A DNA stretch of 64,000 nucleotides from Apostichopus japonicus. Taxonomy: Eukaryota > Echinodermata > Holothuroidea > Aspidochirotida > Stichopodidae. The notes under the pieces were generated by a model. The model did not search any database. It was not told the origin of the DNA and saw nothing but the letters and a program-made list of their open reading frames with translations. The first letter of the stretch is position 1, and every line of letters begins with the position of its first letter. The stretch is from positions 22,135,611 through 22,199,610 of the forward strand of contig NC_092576.1 in the NCBI RefSeq assembly GCF_037975245.1, written 5' to 3'. Made by a program: the position numbers and the translations under genes. This document shows positions 48,060 through 61,309 of the stretch, in pieces.

Positions 48060-50030
48060 AACCCAAAATACTAAAACTGCAATAACTCCCAGTGCCAATG
48101 TGCGACAAGGTTGATATTTTGGGACAAGTTGTGAACTGGTTAGGGCAATATTTTGAAACTTAACGGTCATGTGATCTGAGGTCACCAAAGGTCAATTAAT
48201 GTTAAAAAACTAGTATTTTTGCGATAACTTGAGAACGAATTGTCCGTTAGGGTTGGGAGTTGCTTCAGTGTAATCCAATTGTCGACCCACATCTGGGTGA
48301 CCCTTGACCTCAATTTGACCTCTGGTGACCTTTTCATGTTTTGGGGATTTTTACAGTTTCGATGCTATTTTCAGATGTCAAAGGTACCTTCCGATCATAA
48401 ATATCGATAGGTTGACCCCCGTGTGACCTTTGTGTGCGAACTTATATGGGGTCAAAGTTTTCGGTCAGAGTTAGGATGGCTGTACAGACTTATCGTGTTG
48501 ATTTTTGGAATCAGCAGATCAAACTACATTTGAAACCAAGGTCAAAAGGTCAAAGGTCACATTAGAAAAAATGTGCTTAGTTTGGGAGAAAACGGGCGAA
48601 AAAGAAAATGTTTGGTTTTGATGCTAGATTTGGATATCAAAGGTACCTTCCGATCAAAAATGTCAATGGGTTGACACCCGGGTGACCTTTGTGTGTAAAG
48701 TTATACAAGGTCAAAGTTAATTTTCAGACATTTAATGCAATAACTCCCAGGGCCAAGGTGTAACAAGGTTGATATTTTGGGACAAGTTGCAAATGGTATA
48801 GAGGAATATTTTCAAACTTAACGGTCATGTGATCCGAGGTCATCAAAGGTCAATTAATGTTAAAAAACTAGTATTTTCGGTGAGAAAATGGGCAAAGAAA
48901 AAAATGTTTGAATTCTTACAGTTTTGATGCTATATTCACGTCTCAACAATCAAAAATGTCAATAGGTTTACCCCAGGTGACCTTTGTGTGTGAAGTTATA
49001 TGAGGTCAAAGTAAATTTTCAGACATTTAGTGCAATAATTCCCAGTTCCAAGGTGTGACACGGTTGATATTTAGGGACAAGTTGCAAATGGTATAGGGGA
49101 ATATTTTCAAATTTAACGGTCATGTGATCCGAGGTCACCAAAGGTCAATTAATGATAAAAAAATAGTATTTTTGCGATAACTTGAGAATGAATTGTCCGT
49201 TAGGGTTGGGAGTTGCTTCAATTTAATCCAATTGTCGACCCGCATCTGGGTGACCCTTGACCTCAATTTGACCTCTGGTGACCTTTTCATGTTTTGGGGA
49301 TTTTTACAGTTTCGATGCTATTTTCAGATGTCAAAAGTACCTTCTGATCATAAATGTCAATGGGTTGACCCCCCTGTGACCTTCGTGTGCGGAGTTATAC
49401 GAGGTCAAAGTTAATTTTCAGACATTTAATGCAATAACTCTCAGTTCCAAGGTGTGACACGGTTGATATTTTGGGACAAGTTGCAAATGGTATAGGGGAA
49501 TATTTTCAAACTTAACGGTTATGTGATCCGAGGTCACCAAAGGTCAATTAATGATAAAAAACTAGTATTTTTGCGATAACTTGAGAACGAATTGTCCATT
49601 AGGGTTGGGAGTTGCTTCAATTTAATCCAATTGTCGACCCGCATCTGGGTGACCCTTGACCTCAATTTGACCTCTGGTGACCTTTTCATGTTTTGGGGAT
49701 TTTTACAGTTTCGATGCTATTTCAGATGTCAAAGGTACCTTCTGATCATAAATGTCAATGGGTTGACCCCCGTGTGACCTTCGTGTGCGGAGTTATACGA
49801 GGTCAAAGTTAATTTTCAGACATTTAATGCAATAACTCTCAGTTCCAAGGTGTGACACGGTTGATATTTTGGGACAAGTTGCAAATGGTAAAGGGGAATA
49901 TTTTCAAACTTAACGGTCATGTGATCCGAGGTCACCAAAAATGTCAAAGGTACCTTCTGATCATAAATGTCAATAGGTTGACCCCCGTGTGACCTTCGTG
50001 TGCGAAGTTATACGAGGTCAAAGTTAAAAA
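48060..50030. repeat. About 399-bp tandem repeat, dense in AGGTCA/TGACCT
   Basis: The word TTGTCC(G/A)TTAGGGTTGGGAGTT recurs at 48239, 49192 and 49591. The last two are 399 bp apart and the copies around them are nearly identical. Earlier copies are more diverged and partly deleted. Each unit holds several AGGTCA or TGACCT hexamers (for example GACCCTTGACCTCAATTTGACC, GAGGTCAAAGTTAA, AGGTCACCAAAGGTCAATTA). Frames at 49193-49414 and 49592-49777 are two translations of the same unit, not genes. Confidence 0.9.
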
Positions 50031-50595
50031 ATATTAATGAGGTCACGGGTCAAGCGTGAAAAACTCCCAAGTTGCAATAACTTGGCTACTATTTATTGGA
50101 ATTTTGTCAAACTAGGTATGATGATATTGGTAGATAGTCTCCACACACTGATGTGTGTTGCAATTGATATCATGCATGTTTATAATGGGGGGGGGGGGGC
50201 CTAGCATTATTTCGTTATGAAAAGTTTGTATGCACAATAACTCAACAAGGGAATGACCAATCATTACCATACTTGGTGAGTGGGTGGCCAATAGTAAGTA
50301 GATTAACCCTGTTGATTTTGGTGCTCATATCATGAATATTAATGAGGTCATGGGGTCAAACGTGAAATACTCCAAATTGCAATTACTTGGCTACTATTAC
50401 TAATGGGAATTTCGTCAAACTTGGTATGATGATAATGGTAGATAGTCTTCACACACTGATGTGTGTTGCAATTGATATCAGGGCTTAGCATTACTTTGGC
50501 AACAAAAGTTTGTGAGCATAAATTACTGTTGTTGTATTAGGGCTTTGTTAGAAATTTCCCTATGAATGGAACTAATGAACAGCAGCAAGGAACCA

Positions 50596-50814
50596 TGAAA
50601 TGTTTTCATTCTGGTTCACACTGAAGGTATGGCAATTCTCCAAGTCAAGTCAATTTGCCCCGACCCTCCCCAAACCCAAAAACCCATACAGTAGCTACAG
50701 TACAAGTATGTTATCAAGACTAGTCTACAGTGAATCTCATTGAATGACACTAATATCTGTAGGTTTATCCCAAGATAGGTCTATGTATGTATAGTAGTTA
50801 AGTTAATATGGTTT
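50596..50814. other. Junction between the inverted-repeat element and the satellite
   Basis: About 220 bp of sequence resembling neither neighbour. Nothing recognised. Confidence 0.5.
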
Positions 50815-53800
50815 GCCTAAGGTATTGTCAGGCAACTGGAATAAGTGAGAGTGTGAAGGCAGCACACACCATATTGATTGGTGTGAAGCTTTGCCAAATA
50901 CTCTTTACTGTTTCTGTTAGTGGCTTAATAATACTTTGTAATACCTAAGGTCTACACTGGGGGCATATATCTAATAGATCAGTAGACTATATATGATAGG
51001 CAATTGGCCTAAGGTATTGTCATGCAACTGGAATAAGTGAGAGTGTGAAGGCAGCACACACCATATTGCTTGGTGTGAAGCTTTGCCACATACTCTTTAC
51101 TGTTTCTGCTTGTGGCTTAATAATACTTTGTAATACCTAAGGTCTACACTGGGGGCATATATCTAATAGATCAGTAGACTATACTGTATATGATAGGCAA
51201 TTGGCCTAAGGTATTGTCATGCAACTGGAATAAGTGAGAGTGTGAAGGCAGCACACACCATATTGCTTGGTGTGAAGCTTTGCCACATACTCTTTACTGT
51301 TTCTGTTAGTGGCTTAATGAAACTTTGTAATACTTAAGGTTTACACTGGGGGCATATATCTAATAGATCAGTAGACTATACTGTATATGATGGGCGGTTG
51401 GCCTAAGGTATTGTCATGCAACTGGAATAAGTGAGAGTGTGAAGGCAGCACACACCATATTGCCTGGTGTGAAGCTTTGCCACATACTCTTTACTGTTTC
51501 TGTTAGTGGCTTAATAATACTTTGTAATACTTAAGGTCTACACTGGGGGCATATATCTAATAGATCAGTAGACTATACTGTATGTGATAGGCAATTGGCC
51601 TAAGGTATTGTCATTCAACTGGAATAAGTGAGAGTGTGAAGGCAGCACACACCATATTGCTTGGTGTGAAGCTTTGCCACATACTCTTTCTGTTAGTGGC
51701 TTAAGGATACCTTGTAATACCTAAGGTATACACTGGGGGCATATATCTAATAGATCAGTAGACTATACTGTATATGATAGGTGGTTGGCCCTAAGGTATT
51801 GTCAGGCAACTGGAATAAGTGAGAGTGTGAAGGCAGCACACACCATATTGCTTGGTGTGAAGCTTGCCACATACTCTTTACTGTTTCTGTTAGTGGCTTA
51901 ATAATACTTTGTAATACCTAAGGTCTACACTGGGGGCATATATCTAATAGATCAGTAGACTATACTGTATGTGATAGGCAATTGGCCTAAGGTATTGTCA
52001 TGCAACTGGAATAAGTGAGAGTGTGAAGGCAGCACACACCATATTGATTGGTGTGAAGCTTTGCCACATACTCTTTACTGTTTCTGTTAGTGGCTTAATA
52101 ATACTTTGTAATACTTAAGGTCTACACTGGGGGCATATATCTAATAGATCAGTAGACTATATATGATAGGCAATTGGCCTAAGGTATTGTCATGCAACTG
52201 GAATAAGTGAGTATGTGAAGGCAGCACACACCATATTGCTTGGTGTGAAGCTTTGCCACATACTCTTTACTGTTTCTGTTAGTGGCTTAATAATACTTTG
52301 TAATACTTAAGGTTTACACTGGAGCATATATCCAATAGATCAGTAGACTATACTGTATATGATAGGCGGTTGGCCTAAGGTATTGTCATGCAACTGGAAT
52401 AAGTGAGAGTGTGAAGGCAGCACACACCAGATTGCTTGGTGTGAAGCTTTGCCACATACTCTTTACTGTTTCTGTTAGTGGCTTAATAATACTTTGTAAT
52501 ACTTAAGGTCTACACTGGGGGCATATATCTAATAGATCAGTAGACTATACTGTATGTGATAGGCAATTGGCCTAAGGTATTGTCATTCAACTGGAATAAG
52601 TGAGAGTGTGAAGGCAGCACACACCATATTGCTTGTTGTGAAGCTTTGCCACATACTCTTTCTGTTAGTGGCTTAAGGATACCTTGTAATACCTAAGGTC
52701 TACACTGGGGGCATATATCTAATAGATCAGTAGACTATACTGTATATGATAGGTGGTTGGCCCTAAGGTATTGTCAGGAAACTGGAATAAGTGAGAGTGT
52801 GAAGGCAGCACACACCATATTGCTTGGTGTGAAGCTTGCCACATACTCTTTACTGTTTCTGTTAGTGGCTTAATATTACTTTGTAATACCTAAGGTCTAC
52901 ACTGGGGGCATATATCTAATAGATCAGTAGACTATACTGTATATGATAGGCAATTGGCCTAAGGTATTGTCATGCAACTGGAATAAGTGAGAGTGTGAAG
53001 GCAGCACACATTTGCTTGGTATGAAGCTTTGCCACATACTCTTTACTGTTTCTCTGAGTGGCTTAATAAAACTTTGTAATACTTAAGGTTTACACTGGGG
53101 GCATATATCCAATAGATCAGTAGACTATACTGTATATGATAGGCGGTTGGCCTAAGGTATTGTCATTCAACTGGAATAAGTGAGAGTGTGAAGGCAGCAC
53201 ACACCAGATTGCTTGGTGTGAAGCTTTGCCACATACTCTTTCTGTTAGTGGCTTAAGGATACCTTGTAATACCTAAGGTCTACACTGGGGGCATATATCT
53301 AATAGATCAGTAGACTATACTGTATATGATAGGTGGTTGGCCCTAAGGTATTGTCAGGAAACTGGAATAAGTGAGAGTGTGAAGGCAGCACACACCATAT
53401 TGCTTGGTGTGAAGCTTGCCACATACTCTTTACTGTTTCTGTTAGTGGCTTAATATTACTTTGTAATACCTAAGGTCTACACTGGGGGCATATATCTAAT
53501 AGATCAGTAGACTATACTGTATATGATAGGCAATTGGCCTAAGGTATTTTCATGCAACTGGAATAAGTGAGAGTGTGAAGGCAGCACACATTTGCTTGGT
53601 ATTAAGCTTTGCCACATACTCTTTACTGTTTCTCTGAGTGGCTTAATAAAACTTTGTAATACTTAAGGTTTACACTGGGGGCATATATCCAATAGATCAG
53701 TAGACTATACTGTATATGATAGGCGGTTGGCCTAAGGTATTGTCATGCAACTGGAATAAGTGAGAGTGTGAAGGCAGCACACACCATATTGCTTGGTGTG

Positions 53801-54117
53801 AAGCTTTTCCAAATACTCTTTACTGTTTCTGTTAGTGGCTTAATAATACTTTGTAATACTTAAGGTCTACACTGGGGGCATATATCTAATATATCAGTAG
53901 ACTATATATGATAGGCAATTGGTCTAAGGTATTGTCATGCAACTGGAATAAGTGAGAGTGTGAAGGCAGCACACACCATATTGCCTGGTGTGAAGCTTTG
54001 CCACATACTCTTTACTGTTTCTGTTTGTGGCTTAATAATACTTTGTAATACCTAAGGTCTACACTGGGGGCATATATCTAATAGATCAGTAGACTATACT
54101 GTATATGATAGGCGGTT

Positions 54118-57100
54118 GGCTTAAGGTATTGTCATGCAACTGGAATAAGTGAGAGTGTGAAGGCAGCACACACCATATTGATTGGTGTGAAGCTTTGCCA
54201 CATACTCTTTACTGTTTCTGTTAGTGGCTTAATAATACTTTGTAATACTTAAGGTCTACACTAGGGGCATATATCCAATAGATCAGTAGACTATACTGTA
54301 TATGAAAGGCAATTGGCCTAAGGTATTGTCATGAAACCGGAATAAGTGAGAGTGTGAAGGCAGCACACACCATATTGTTTGGTGTGAAGCTTTGCCACAT
54401 ACTCTTTACTGTTAGTGGCTTAATGATACCTTGTAATACCTAAGGTCTACACTGGGGGCATATATCTAATAGATCAGTAGACTATACTGTATATGATAGG
54501 TGGTTGGCCCTAAGGTATTGTCAGGCAACTGGAATAAGTGAGAGTGTGAAGGCAGCACACACCATATTGCTTGGTGTGAAGCTTGCCACATACTCTTTAC
54601 TGTTTCTCTGAGTGGCTTAATAATACTTTGTAATACCTAAGATCTACACTGGGGGCATATATCTAATAGATCAGTAGACGATACTGTATATGATAGGCAA
54701 TTGGCCTAAGGTATTGTCATTCAACTGGAATAAGTGAGAGTGTGAAGGCAGCACACACCATATTGCTTGGTGTGAAGCTTTGCCACATACTCTTTACTGT
54801 TTCTCTGAGTGGCTTAATAATACTTTGTAATACCTAAGGTCTACACTGGGGGCATATATCCAATAGATCAGTAGACTATACTGTATATGATAGGCAATTG
54901 GCCTAAGGTATTGTCATGCAACTGGAATAAGTGAGAGTGTGAAGGCAGCACACCATATTGCTTGGTGTGAAGCTTTGCCACATACTCTTTACTGTTTCTG
55001 TTAGTGGCTTAATAAAACTTTTTAATACTTAAGGTTTACACTGGGGGCATATATCCAATAGATCAGTAGACTATACTGTATATGATAGGCAATTGGCCTA
55101 AGGTATTGTCATGCAACTGGAATAAGTGAGAGTGTGAAGGCAGCACACACCATATTGATTGGTGTGAAGCTTTGCCACATACTCTTTACTGTTTCTGTTA
55201 GTGGCTTAATAAAACTTTGTAATACTTAAGGTTTACACTGGGGGCATATATCCCATAGATCAGTAGACTATACTGTATATGATAGGCAATTGGCCTAAGG
55301 TATTGTCAGGCAACTGGAATACGTTAGAGTGTGAAGGCAGCACACACCATATTGCTTGGTGTGAAGCTTTGCCAAATACTGTTTCTGTTAGTGGCTTAAC
55401 AATACTTTGTAATACCTAAGGTCTACACTGGGGGCATATATCTAATAGATGAGTAGACTATACTGTATATGATAGGCGGTTGGCCTAAGGTATTGTCATG
55501 CAACTGGAATAAGTGAGAGTGTGAAGGCAGCACACACTATATTGATTGGTGTGAAGCTTTGCCACATACTGTTTACTGTTTCTGTTTGTGGCTTAATAAT
55601 ACTTTGTAATACTTAAGGTCTACACTGGGGGCATATATCCAATAGATCAGTAGACTATACTGTATATGATAGGCAATTGGCCTAAGGTATTGTCATGCAA
55701 CTGGAATAAGTGAGAGTGTGAAGGCAGCACACACCATATTGATTGGTGTGAAGCTTTGCCAAATACTCTTTACTGTTTCTGTTAGTGGCTTAATAATACT
55801 TTGTAATACTTAAGGTCTACACTGGGGGCATATATCTAATATATCAGTAGACTATATATGATAGGCAATTGGTCTAAGGTATTGTCATGCAACTGGAATA
55901 AGTGAGAGTGTGAAGGCAGCACACACCATATTGCCTGGTGTGAAGCTTTGCCACATACTCTTTACTGTTTCTGCTTGTGGCTTAATAATACTTTGTGATA
56001 CCTAAGGTCTACACTGGGGGCATATATCTAATAGATCAGTAGACTATACTGTATATGATAGGCGGTTGGCTTAGGTATTGTCATGCAACTGGAATAAGTG
56101 AGAGTGTGAAGGCAGCACACACCATATTGATTGGTGTGAAGCTTTGCCAAATACTCTTTACTGTTTCTGTTAGTGGCTTAATAATACTTTGTAATACTTA
56201 AGGTCTACACTGGGGGCATATATCTAATATATCAGTAGACTATATATGATAGGCAATTGGTCTAAGGTATTGTCATGCAACTGGAATAAGTGAGAGTGTG
56301 AAGGCAGCACACACCATATTGATTGGTGTGAAGCTTTGCCAAATACTCTTTACTGTTTCTGTTAGTGGCTTAATAATACTTTGTAATACTTAAGGTCTAC
56401 ACTGGGGGCATATATCTAATATATCAGTAGACTATATATGATAGGCAATTGGTCTAAGGTATTGTCATGCAACTGGAATAAGTGAGAGTGTGAAGGCAGC
56501 ACACACCATATTGCCTGGTGTGAAGCTTTGCCACATACTCTTTACTGTTTCTGTTTGTGGCTTAATAATACTTTGTAATACCTAAGGTCTACACTGGGGG
56601 CATATATCTAATAGATCAGTAGACTATACTGTATATGATAGGCGGTTGGCTTAAGGTATTGTCATGCAACTGGAATAAGTGAGAGTGTGAAGGCAGCACA
56701 CACCATATTGATTGGTGTGAAGCTTTGCCACATACTCTTTACTGTTTCTGTTAGTGGCTTAATAATACTTTGTAATACTTAAGGTCTACACTAGGGGCAT
56801 ATATCCAATAGATCAGTAGACTATACTGTATATGAAAGGCAATTGGCCTAAGGTATTGTCATGAAACCGGAATAAGTGAGAGTGTGAAGGCAGCACACAC
56901 CATATTGTTTGGTGTGAAGCTTTGCCACATACTCTTTACTGTTAGTGGCTTAATGATACCTTGTAATACCTAAGGTCTACACTGGGGGCATATATCTAAT
57001 AGATCAGTAGACTATACTGTATATGATAGGTGGTTGGCCCTAAGGTATTGTCAGGCAACTGGAATAAGTGAGAGTGTGAAGGCAGCACACACCATATTGC

Positions 57101-60100
57101 TTGGTGTGAAGCTTGCCACATACTCTTTACTGTTTCTCTGAGTGGCTTAATAATACTTTGTAATACCTAAGATCTACACTGGGGGCATATATCTAATAGA
57201 TCAGTAGACGATACTGTATATGATAGGCAATTGGCCTAAGGTATTGTCATTCAACTGGAATAAGTGAGAGTGTGAAGGCAGCACACACCATATTGCTTGG
57301 TGTGAAGCTTTGCCACATACTCTTTACTGTTTCTGTTAGTGGCTTAATAATACTTTGTAATACCTAAGGTCTACACTGGGGGCATATATCCAATAGATCA
57401 GTAGACTATACTGTATATGATAGGCAATTGGCCTAAGGTATTGTCATGCAACTGGAATAAGTGAGAGTGTGAAGGCAGCACACACCATATTGCTTGGTGT
57501 GAAGCTTTGCCACATACTCTTTACTGTTTCTGTTAGTGGCTTAATAAAACTTTTTAATACTTAAGGTTTACACTGGGGGCATATATCCAATAGATCAGTA
57601 GACTATACTGTATATGATAGGCGGTTGGCCTAAGGTATTGTCATGCAACTGGAATAAGTGAGAGTGTGAAGGCAGCACACACCATATTGATTGGTGTGAA
57701 GCTTTGCCACATACTCTTTACTGTTTCTGTTAGTGGCTTAATAAAACTTTGTAATACTTAAGGTTTACACTGGGGGCATATATCCCATAGATCAGTAGAC
57801 TATACTGTATATGATAGGCAATTGGCCTAAGGTATTGTCAGGCAACTGGAATACGTTAGAGTGTGAAGGCAGCACACACCATATTGCTTGGTGTGAAGCT
57901 TTGCCAAATACTGTTTCTGTTAGTGGCTTAACAATACTTTGTAATACCTAAGGTCTACACTGGGGGCATATATCTAATAGATGAGTAGACTATACTGTAT
58001 ATGATAGGCGGTTGGCCTAAGGTATTGTCATGCAACTGGAATAAGTGAGAGTGTGAAGGCAGCACACACTATATTGATTGGTGTGAAGCTTTGCCACATA
58101 CTGTTTACTGTTTCTGTTTGTGGCTTAATAATACTTTGTAATACTTAAGGTCTACACTGGGGGCATATATCCAATAGATCAGTAGACTATACTGTATATG
58201 ATAGGCAATTGGCCTAAGGTATTGTCATGCAACTGGAATAAGTGAGAGTGTGAAGGCAGCACACACCATATTGATTGGTGTGAAGCTTTGCCAAATACTC
58301 TTTACTGTTTCTGTTAGTGGCTTAATAATACTTTGTAATACTTAAGGTCTACACTGGGGGCATATATCTAATATATCAGTAGACTATATATGATAGGCAA
58401 TTGGTCTAAGGTATTGTCATGCAACTGGAATAAGTGAGAGTGTGAAGGCAGCACACACCATATTGCCTGGTGTGAAGCTTTGCCACATACTCTTTACTGT
58501 TTCTGCTTGTGGCTTAATAATACTTTGTGATACCTAAGGTCTACACTGGGGGCATATATCTAATAGATCAGTAGACTATACTGTATATGATAGGCGGTTG
58601 GCTTAGGTATTGTCATGCAACTGGAATAAGTGAGAGTGTGAAGGCAGCACACACCATATTGATTGGTGTGAAGCTTTGCCAAATACTCTTTACTGTTTCT
58701 GTTAGTGGCTTAATAATACTTTGTAATACTTAAGGTCTACACTGGGGGCATATATCTAATATATCAGTAGACTATATATGATAGGCAATTGGTCTAAGGT
58801 ATTGTCATGCAACTGGAATAAGTGAGAGTGTGAAGGCAGCACACACCATATTGATTGGTGTGAAGCTTTGCCAAATACTCTTTACTGTTTCTGTTAGTGG
58901 CTTAATAATACTTTGTAATACTTAAGGTCTACACTGGGGGCATATATCTAATATATCAGTAGACTATATATGATAGGCAATTGGTCTAAGGTATTGTCAT
59001 GCAACTGGAATAAGTGAGAGTGTGAAGGCAGCACACACCATATTGCCTGGTGTGAAGCTTTGCCACATACTCTTTACTGTTTCTGCTTGTGGCTTAATAA
59101 TACTTTGTGATACCTAAGGTCTACACTGGGGGCATATATCTAATAGATCAGTAGACTATACTGTATATGATAGGCGGTTGGCTTAGGTATTGTCATGCAA
59201 CTGGAATAAGTGAGAGTGTGAAGGCAGCACACACCATATTGATTGGTGTGAAGCTTTGCCAAATACTCTTTACTGTTTCTGTTAGTGGCTTAATAATACT
59301 TTGTAATACTTAAGGTCTACACTGGGGGCATATATCTAATATATCAGTAGACTATATATGATAGGCAATTGGTCTAAGGTATTGTCATGCAACTGGAATA
59401 AGTGAGAGTGTGAAGGCAGCACACACCATATTGCCTGGTGTGAAGCTTTGCCACATACTCTTTACTGTTTCTGCTTGTGGCTTAATAATACTTTGTAATA
59501 CCTAAGGTCTACACTGGGGGCATATATCTAATAGATCAGTAGACTATACTGTATATGATAGGCGGTTGGCTTAAGGTATTGTCATGCAACTGGAATAAGT
59601 GAGAGTGTGAAGGCAGCACACACCATATTGATTGGTGTGAAGCTTTGCCACATACTCTTTACTGTTTCTGTTAGTGGCTTAATAATACTTTGTAATACTT
59701 AAGGTCTACACTAGGGGCATATATCCAATAGATCAGTAGACTATACTGTATATGAAAGGCAATTGGCCTAAGGTATTGTCATGAAACCGGAATAAGTGAG
59801 AGTGTGAAGGCAGCACACACCATATTGTTTGGTGTGAAGCTTTGCCACATACTCTTTACTGTTAGTGGCTTAATGATACCTTGTAATACCTAAGGTCTAC
59901 ACTGGGGGCATATATCTAATAGATCAGTAGACTATACTGTATATGATAGGTGGTTGGCCCTAAGGTATTGTCAGGCAACTGGAATAAGTGAGAGTGTGAA
60001 GGCAGCACACACCATATTGCTTGGTGTGAAGCTTGCCACATACTCTTTACTGTTTCTCTGAGTGGCTTAATAATACTTTGTAATACCTAAGATCTACACT

Positions 60101-60560
60101 GGGGGCATATATCTAATAGATCAGTAGACGATACTGTATATGATAGGCAATTGGCCTAAGGTATTGTCATTCAACTGGAATAAGTGAGAGTGTGAAGGCA
60201 GCACACACCATATTGATTGGTGTGAAGCTTTGCCACATACTCTTTACTGTTTCTGTTAGTGGCTTAATAATACTTTGTAATACCTAAGGTCTACACTGGG
60301 GGCATATATCCAATAGATCAGTAGACTATACTGTATATGATAGGCAATTGGCCTAAGGTATTGTCATGCAACTGGAATAAGTGAGAGTGTGAAGGCAGCA
60401 CACCATATTGATTGGTGTGAAGCTTTGCCACATACTCTTTACTGTTTCTGTTAGTGGCTTAATAAAACTTTTTAATACTTAAGGTTTACACTGGGGGCAT
60501 ATATCCAATAGATCAGTAGACTATACTGTATATGATAGGCGGTTGGCCTAAGGTATTGTC
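54118..60560. repeat. Higher-order repeat block within the satellite
   Basis: Monomer variants recur in the same order at multimeric spacing. TATGAAAGGCAATTGG occurs at 54301, 56831 and 59751. AAAACTTTTTAATAC occurs at 55013, 57546 and 60464. The spacings are about 2530 bp (13 monomers) and 2920 bp (15 monomers), the longer unit having an extra two-monomer block. Similarity between the long units is higher than between adjacent monomers. Confidence 0.9.
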
Positions 60561-61309
60561 ATGCAACTGGAATAAGTGAGAGTGTGAAGGCAGCACACAC
60601 CATATTGATTGGTGTGAAGCTTTGCCACATAATCTTTACTGTTTCTGTTAGTGGCTTAATAAAACTTTGTAATACTTAAGGTTTACACTGGGGGCATATA
60701 TCTAATAGATCAGTAGACTATATATGATAGGCAATTGGCCTAAGGTATTGTCATGCAACTGGAATAAGTGAGAGTGTGAAGGCAGCACACACCATATTGC
60801 TTGGTGTGAAGCTTTGCCACATACTCTTTACTGTTTCTGCTTGTGGCTTAATAATACTTTGTAATACCTAAGGTCTACACTGGGGGCATATATCTAATAG
60901 ATCAGTAGACTATACTGTATATGATAGGCAATTGGCCTAAGGTATTGTCATGCAACTGGAATACGTGAGAGTGTGAAGGCAGCACACACCATATTGCTTG
61001 GTGTGAAGCTTTGCCACATACTCTTTACTGTTTCTGTTAGTGGCTTAATGAAACTTTGTAATACTTAAGGTTTACACTGGGGGCATATATCTAATAGATC
61101 AGTAGACTATACTGTATATGATAGGCAATTGGCCTAAGGTATTGTCATGCAACTGGAATACGTGAGAGTGTGAAGGCAGCACACACCATATTGCTTGGTG
61201 TGAAGCTTTGCCACATACTCTTTACTGTTTCTGTTAGTGGCTTAATGAAACTTTGTAATACTTAAGGTTTACACTGGGGGCATATATCTAATAGATCAGT
61301 AGACTATAC

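Larger units (their letters stand above)
47821..50595. mobile_element. Inverted-repeat element filled with AGGTCA-rich tandem repeats
   Basis: The left end TGGTTCCTTGCTG (47821) is inverted at the right end CAGCAAGGAACCA (50595). The subterminal words TATGCAC(G/A)ATAACTCAACAAGGGA at 47930 and 50230, each followed by GGTGGGTGG-like sequence, are in direct orientation. The interior is a GT microsatellite, about 1.9 kb of tandem repeats and a duplicated AACTCCCAAGTTGCAATAACTTGGCTACTATT segment (50060 and 50370). No target duplication was found, so the boundary assignment is moderate. No transposase is present. Confidence 0.55.

Noticed and set aside
49193-49777. Two nearly identical plus-strand peptides (SVRVGSCFNLIQLSTRIWVT)
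   Set aside because: Repeated translation of the 399-bp tandem unit; no start context, no domain.
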